DNA from: Macrocystis pyrifera | Taxonomy: Eukaryota > Sar > Phaeophyceae > Laminariales > Laminariaceae | Assembly (NCBI GenBank): GCA_031763025.1 | Contig: JASSKH010000012.1 | Coordinates: 2,852,001 to 2,916,000 of the forward strand | Length of the DNA: 64,000 bases | Direction of reading: 5' to 3' | In this document: piece after piece, positions 62,401-64,000 of the stretch | Layout: the number at the start of each line of letters is the position of its first letter | How positions within the stretch are numbered: the stretch's first letter is position 1 | The notes under the pieces: model-generated | The model's database searches: none | Told to the model about the DNA's origin: nothing | Seen by the model: the letters and a program-made list of their open reading frames with translations, nothing else | Program-made: the position numbers and the translations under genes

Positions 62401-64000
62401 GACCATGTACATTGTCTCTTCAGCGTGTGTTACGATAGCCACAAGGAATTCCGCTAACACGCTAACTTAGTGTTACTCGCTGCGGGCTGCATACCCTAAC
62501 ACCGTAACACATATACTGCGATCACTAGGAGATCAAGGTAACACTGCAACATAATGTAACGCGACCGCCCGCCAACATCTCAACACACTATTGCGGGGGA
62601 CCATAGTAAATAGGACCAAATATTGCTAGTAAAATAGGGAAATATATAGGTTTTTGTGTGTACCGTAGGTCCTACTTACTATGGTCCTCCGTAATAACAC
62701 TATGCTATTATCACAAAACCCAGAAAGAGAGTAGTCAACGTAGTAACGTAACGTTACGGGGTTTTTTCGCTGACGCCTAACATTAACATAAAACGTCAAG
62801 TGTTACGTTATCCAAGGTGTGAACAATTAGTGTACAACCGGTGCTTATATATGTGGGATAGATTGGTAATATAGCACGCGGCTCTTGCGCGTTATACCAT
62901 GGTATACTCGGAACGTACCCCGTAATGCACCAGCGGCGGTTGGAGACGAGCTCCTTCACCACCGTAGCGGCCCCATTGGTATTGGCGATGGTATGGCTCT
63001 CGTCCAGCGCCTGCACGGTCGAGACACCCAGGAGGGGAGGCAGCACGACGAAATGCAAGAGGCAAACGAGATGAAGCAGACACTTAGTTATATTGCCATA
63101 TACACACAAATATTTATATATGTCAACGGGGGTATCATCGCGTGCTGGTGATTTGTTTACACAACACGATGAAATAGGCAAACACGACGAGATGAAGCAG
63201 CGCGCATTTTGATACTGCCATATATACCTGGCACCTTTTTGTCACGATCAGTGTAATCGCGCGCTGGCGATTGTTGCGTGGGTGGTCGTGTTGACATTCA
63301 CAAAGCTCCAGGTGTGGAGAGCCGTTGCTTTCTCGTTCTGCTGACGTTTTGTCAAGTCATTTGTGTCGGAGTGGTAGGGCCTGTGCAGCAGTAGCCTAGG
63401 GCCGCACATGTATAGTTCTACGGCAGCAGCGCATCCTGCTCCCATTTGGTGCTTTGACCCCACAATGGGTCCTTCCCATTTGGCACCTCCACCCCGAGCA
63501 GGAGCTCCTTCCCCCGGCAGTAGCCTATCGTAGAATTTCCACTATTGGCTACTGCTGCAGAGCCACTCACGTACGGCAATAGGCTACTGCTGTAGAGCCT
63601 TTGGCATCTCGGCACAAAAATAACTGACACGGCGGTAACAGCAGACGAGAAAGCAACGGCTCGCGATATTTACTGATGTGGAGTCTCTGGCATCGCACCA
63701 AAAAATAACTGACACACGACGCCAACAGAACTATTGATAGGAAGCAACGGTCCTACAGTAGATATTTTGCACGCCAAAAACGAAAAACACAAATACAACC
63801 CTCACCAACAGGCTATGAGACCCATCGCTGATAAAAGGTGAACAAACAACGAAACGGGCCGTCAGCGGCATCTGCATCCATTCGGCCAGTTCACACATTC
63901 CTCGTCCCAAAAACAAAAAATCAAACCTGGGCAACCGCGCATGCTCACCACTCGCCACCAGCGAATACGACGGAGGGGAGGAAAACCTGCATTCCTCGAA
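48407..64000 (-). CDS. Gene B: RAD5/HLTF/SHPRH-class SNF2 ATPase with inserted RING finger (3' part, 15 exons)
   Basis: Minus-strand exons with matching phases: 63949-64000 (runs off the edge), 62919-63010, 58053-58148, 57247-57297, 56724-56844, 55069-55224, 54331-54483, 53780-53975, 53056-53165, 51814-51954, 50864-50968, 50620-50691, 49487-49602, 48614-48664, 48407-48464; about 522 residues. Seen in order: WWRV-ALDESHTI (motif II), RRWCITGTP (motif III), LLRRVLLRHSQGM linker, LTLPPKERKAY, a C3HC4 RING, LVFSQFNSSLEWL (motif IV), SGAVGINLTQANNVFLLEP (motif V), QAVGRVYRLGQSR (motif VI). In this family the RING lies between the two helicase lobes and acts in ubiquitin ligation, while the ATPase remodels nucleoprotein, mostly in DNA-damage tolerance; nuclear location is expected. 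The Walker A exon lies right of the window. Which of the three subfamilies it belongs to cannot be settled. No frameshift or in-frame stop is needed, so the gene looks intact as far as it is visible. Confidence 0.85.
48614..48664 (-). CDS. Gene B exon: C-terminal KDDDKTLKVE segment
   Basis: A 51-base exon with acceptor TCGACAG and donor GTGAGT. It reads VAGNISKDDDKTLKVE and supplies the 'L...DL..LF' C-terminal motif found in Rad5/Rad16 proteins together with the last exon. The short size makes the call less secure. Confidence 0.6.
48850..49081. mobile_element. MITE family M2 (~235-250 bp)
   Basis: Inverted ends CCGTATCACACTAGGGTGAT / ATCACCCAGTGTGATACGG, then GATAACACACCCC-type subterminal repeats. 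Non-coding. Other copies: 10147-10375, 52372-52620, 56086-56334, and a left end only at 59758-59800. Confidence 0.85.
49487..49602 (-). CDS. Gene B exon: end of lobe 2 (ETRILALQKR)
   Basis: GCGCAG acceptor, GG|GTGAGT donor. It reads VTKLVLKDSIETRILALQKR followed by an Ala/Ser/Gly-rich tail. 'ETRILALQKR' is the brace helix region after motif VI. If the donor were not used, an in-frame TGA would end the protein here; the next two exons fit in phase, so splicing is preferred. Confidence 0.8.
49907..50011. mobile_element. MITE M1 copy
   Basis: Full length, in a gene B intron. Confidence 0.85.
50620..50691 (-). CDS. Gene B exon: motif VI (arginine finger)
   Basis: A strong T-rich acceptor (...TTTCCCTCTCAG) precedes LLNLALEKQAVGRVYRLGQS and RPVT; donor GTGAGC. 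'E.QA.GR.YR.GQ.R.V' is motif VI with the arginine finger. Codon phase is 0 at both ends. Confidence 0.9.
50864..50968 (-). CDS. Gene B exon: motif V
   Basis: Reads AFANDPPTTIFLLSVRSGAV and then GINLTQANNVFLLEP. The 'LLS...G.VGINLT.A..VFL.EP' pattern is motif V. The acceptor ends GCGAAG after a CT-rich stretch; the donor is GTGAGC. Confidence 0.9.
51814..51954 (-). CDS. Gene B exon: helicase lobe 2, motif IV
   Basis: CGGCAG acceptor, CTCAAG|GTACTG donor, 47 codons. It reads DPTSKSLVFSQFNSSLEWLK, then FRTLTGSMSRTQR. 'K.LVFSQF...L' is motif IV of SNF2 lobe 2 and 'L.GSMS...R' the usual stretch after it. Confidence 0.9.
52372..52620. mobile_element. MITE M2 copy
   Basis: Ends ataccgtacgatagcaaacg and caccctagtgtgatagcgt; lies in the gene B intron between exons at 53056 and 51954. 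Confidence 0.8.
53056..53165 (-). CDS. Gene B exon: linker before helicase lobe 2
   Basis: GTCAG acceptor, CAG|GTCTGT donor. It reads GAGGWAQGGGSG, then METKLQALVSKLSAIHAQ. The 'SSK...L...L' helical run before motif IV is typical: it precedes 'KSLVFSQF' in SNF2 proteins, and that motif is in the next exon. Confidence 0.8.
53566..53731. mobile_element. MITE M4 copy
   Basis: Starts tccctctatagcgccggtat and ends near accggtgctatcaaggga; gene B intron between exons at 53780 and 53165. Confidence 0.7.
53780..53975 (-). CDS. Gene B exon: second half of RING and Ser/Gly linker
   Basis: CGACCAG acceptor; donor GTGAGA with one base left over. It opens ACIASALTKAHDEEGPCPKC, giving C-x2-C spacing to the preceding FC and the last two RING cysteines. 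It is followed by a Ser/Gly-rich stretch ending EPREGS. The RING ligands are therefore split 5+3 across a 355-base intron. Confidence 0.85.
54331..54483 (-). CDS. Gene B exon: first half of RING finger
   Basis: TGCGTAG acceptor, TGCCAG|GTGTGT donor, 51 codons. After the join the protein reads KFRQ-ACSGG, then DPFCPMCGELLESPVRTPCG and HVFCQ. This supplies the first four zinc ligands (C-x2-C-x11-C-x-H) and the fifth cysteine of a C3HC4 RING. Confidence 0.85.
54663..54769. mobile_element. MITE M1 copy
   Basis: Full length, in the gene B intron upstream of the RING exon. Confidence 0.9.
55069..55224 (-). CDS. Gene B exon: LPPKER segment before RING
   Basis: CCACAG acceptor, CGGCAG|GTACGT donor, 52 whole codons. 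It reads ELTLPPKERKAYVDFERAMQ and ends LLSKFRQ, the 'L.P.ER..Y......LLRLRQ' block that precedes the cysteine-rich region in this family. Tracts of C and A follow in the intron. Confidence 0.85.
55628..55735. mobile_element. MITE M1 copy (reverse orientation)
   Basis: Ends slightly decayed (atactggggacc), reversed core; gene B intron. Confidence 0.85.
55987..56081. mobile_element. MITE family M3 (~95 bp)
   Basis: Near-palindromic: ACCCTTTCAGGATTGCAGTC at one end and GGACTGCGGTTCTAAAAGGG at the other, with ACAAACTACT / GTGGTTTGTCCCC inside. Other copies: 71-161, 807-897 and 10002-10088. Confidence 0.8.
56086..56334. mobile_element. MITE M2 copy abutting an M3 element
   Basis: Full-length ends; its left end lies within 6 bases of the right end of an M3 element (55987-56081). 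Confidence 0.85.
56724..56844 (-). CDS. Gene B exon: inter-lobe linker (LLRRVLLRHSQ)
   Basis: CTCAG acceptor and AAG|GTTGGT donor. It reads NKSTQKATLALLRRVLLRH and then LGLPTITHK. The 'LLR.VMLRHTK...LP.KT' stretch is the standard linker ahead of the RING and lobe 2 in HLTF/RAD5 proteins. Open in only one frame across its length with conserved spacing. Confidence 0.8.
57247..57297 (-). CDS. Gene B exon: short linker exon (probable)
   Basis: A 51-base exon reading RALNVDQLQHFQLYIKG. It fits the phases of both neighbours. The acceptor is ATCAG and the donor is a weak GTGTTG, so the 3' border is less certain than the rest of the model. Confidence 0.55.
58053..58148 (-). CDS. Gene B exon: end of helicase lobe 1
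   Basis: The acceptor TGCAG is followed by the base that completes the G of CITGTP; the exon reads TPYVSKFSDVNGQLGFIGL. This matches the 'TP...DL...FL' stretch after motif III in RAD5-like proteins. Donor GTAGGG. It is separated from the previous exon by a 4.8-kb intron full of repeats. Confidence 0.8.
59063..59169. mobile_element. MITE M1 copy (reverse orientation, GGGGGTCC variant)
   Basis: Same end variant as the copy in the LTR (43598), pointing to a subfamily. Confidence 0.85.
59453..59490. repeat. (CTA)n microsatellite
   Basis: About 12 CTA units in the 4.8-kb gene B intron. Confidence 0.9.
60098..60450. repeat. GATC-rich repeat copy (M5) in gene B intron
   Basis: Reverse-oriented copy; both ends carry ctgtagatcatgatctatcc-type sequence and the cctctcacaacggcaggaac core. 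Confidence 0.6.
60578..60747. mobile_element. MITE M4 copy
   Basis: Starts ggtccctctaccgtgccagt and ends accggcactatagcgggacc: good inverted ends. In the 4.8-kb gene B intron. Confidence 0.8.
60860..62820. repeat. Array of short palindromes (AACATAATGTTA theme) in gene B intron
   Basis: Roughly thirty or more short palindromes of the form TAACAYARTGTTA, AACGTTA or TAACACAGTGTTA recur about every 40-70 bases in otherwise different sequence. Parts share a longer unit (for example gtgttacgatagcca followed by ccgctaacacgctaac). An M1 element interrupts it at 62590. It fills the intron side next to the motif II/III exon (62919). Confidence 0.7.
62590..62695. mobile_element. MITE M1 copy inside the palindrome array
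   Basis: Reversed core, ends intact. It interrupts the AACATAATGTTA palindrome array and so postdates it. Confidence 0.85.
62919..63010 (-). CDS. Gene B exon: SNF2 motifs II and III
   Basis: It starts after a pyrimidine-rich ...CGTGCAG acceptor and ends at a GTACGT donor with two bases left over. It reads ALDESHTIAN, then KELVSNRRWCITG. DESH is the Mg-ATP-binding DEAH-type box; RRWCITG plus TP from the next exon is motif III. Exact agreement of phase with the next exon supports both borders. Confidence 0.85.
63949..64000 (-). CDS. Gene B exon (partial): segment just before motif II
   Basis: Ends in phase 0 at a GTGAGC donor and reads LRRIRWWRV. The next exon continues ALDESHTI, giving the usual W-x-R-V-x-L-D-E-S-H arrangement of Rad5/Rad16-type SNF2 proteins. 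The exon is open to the window edge, so its start is not visible. Confidence 0.7.

Noticed and set aside
60860-62820. CRISPR array
   Set aside because: The palindromes are short and variable, the spacing irregular, and the setting is a eukaryotic intron.

Overview
The window looks like nuclear DNA of an intron-rich eukaryote, most likely a stramenopile alga such as a brown alga. That placement is inferred from gene style: exons of 36-450 bases with GT-AG borders in introns of 0.1-4.8 kb, plus very dense small transposons. No taxonomic marker is visible. Bacterial-style reading is misleading here: most open frames longer than 60 codons are chance frames inside repeats, and the real genes are chains of short exons on the minus strand.

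Two split genes were assembled by joining minus-strand segments whose splice sites and reading phases agree. Gene B (right edge down to 48407) encodes the C-terminal half of a RAD5/HLTF/SHPRH-class SNF2 ATPase: motif II (DESH), motif III, a lobe linker, a C3HC4 RING finger split by an intron, and helicase lobe 2 with motifs IV, V and VI. It has 15 exons and about 522 residues, and its 5' end lies beyond the right edge. Gene A (about 28.1 kb down to 1.1 kb, running off the left edge) has an N-terminal low-complexity region, a Cys/His cluster resembling a plant RIN13-like zinc module, a Pro/Ala repeat, and then the start of an SNF2 ATPase (Q-motif region) near 3.4 kb. Motif I would lie left of the window. 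The two genes point the same way and belong to similar families, so they may be neighbouring paralogues.

The space between them (28-48 kb) is mobile-element territory. In order: a nested foldback element at 28.4-29.6 kb; a 1.3-kb TRIM-like LTR element at 30.0-31.3 kb; a 5'-truncated LINE with one frameshift and one stop at 31.9-34.6 kb; a SINE inserted into a duplicated segment at 34.6-35.3 kb; GACGGTA-rich repeats at 35.3-36.3 kb; a CCATGG minisatellite with telomere-like tracts and a perfect hairpin at 37.2-38.0 kb; a decayed reverse-transcriptase fragment at 38.2-38.9 kb; and a gag-only LTR retrotransposon at 39.1-43.7 kb with a 5-bp target duplication. A second small LTR element sits at 24.6-25.8 kb.

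At least five families of short non-autonomous elements lie in introns and intergenic DNA. The most abundant is a ~107-bp family with 16 copies. The first large intron of gene B holds a 1.9-kb array of short palindromes on an AACATAATGTTA theme, the most unusual structure here. All gene models come from reading the sequence by eye; exon borders marked uncertain need transcript evidence.
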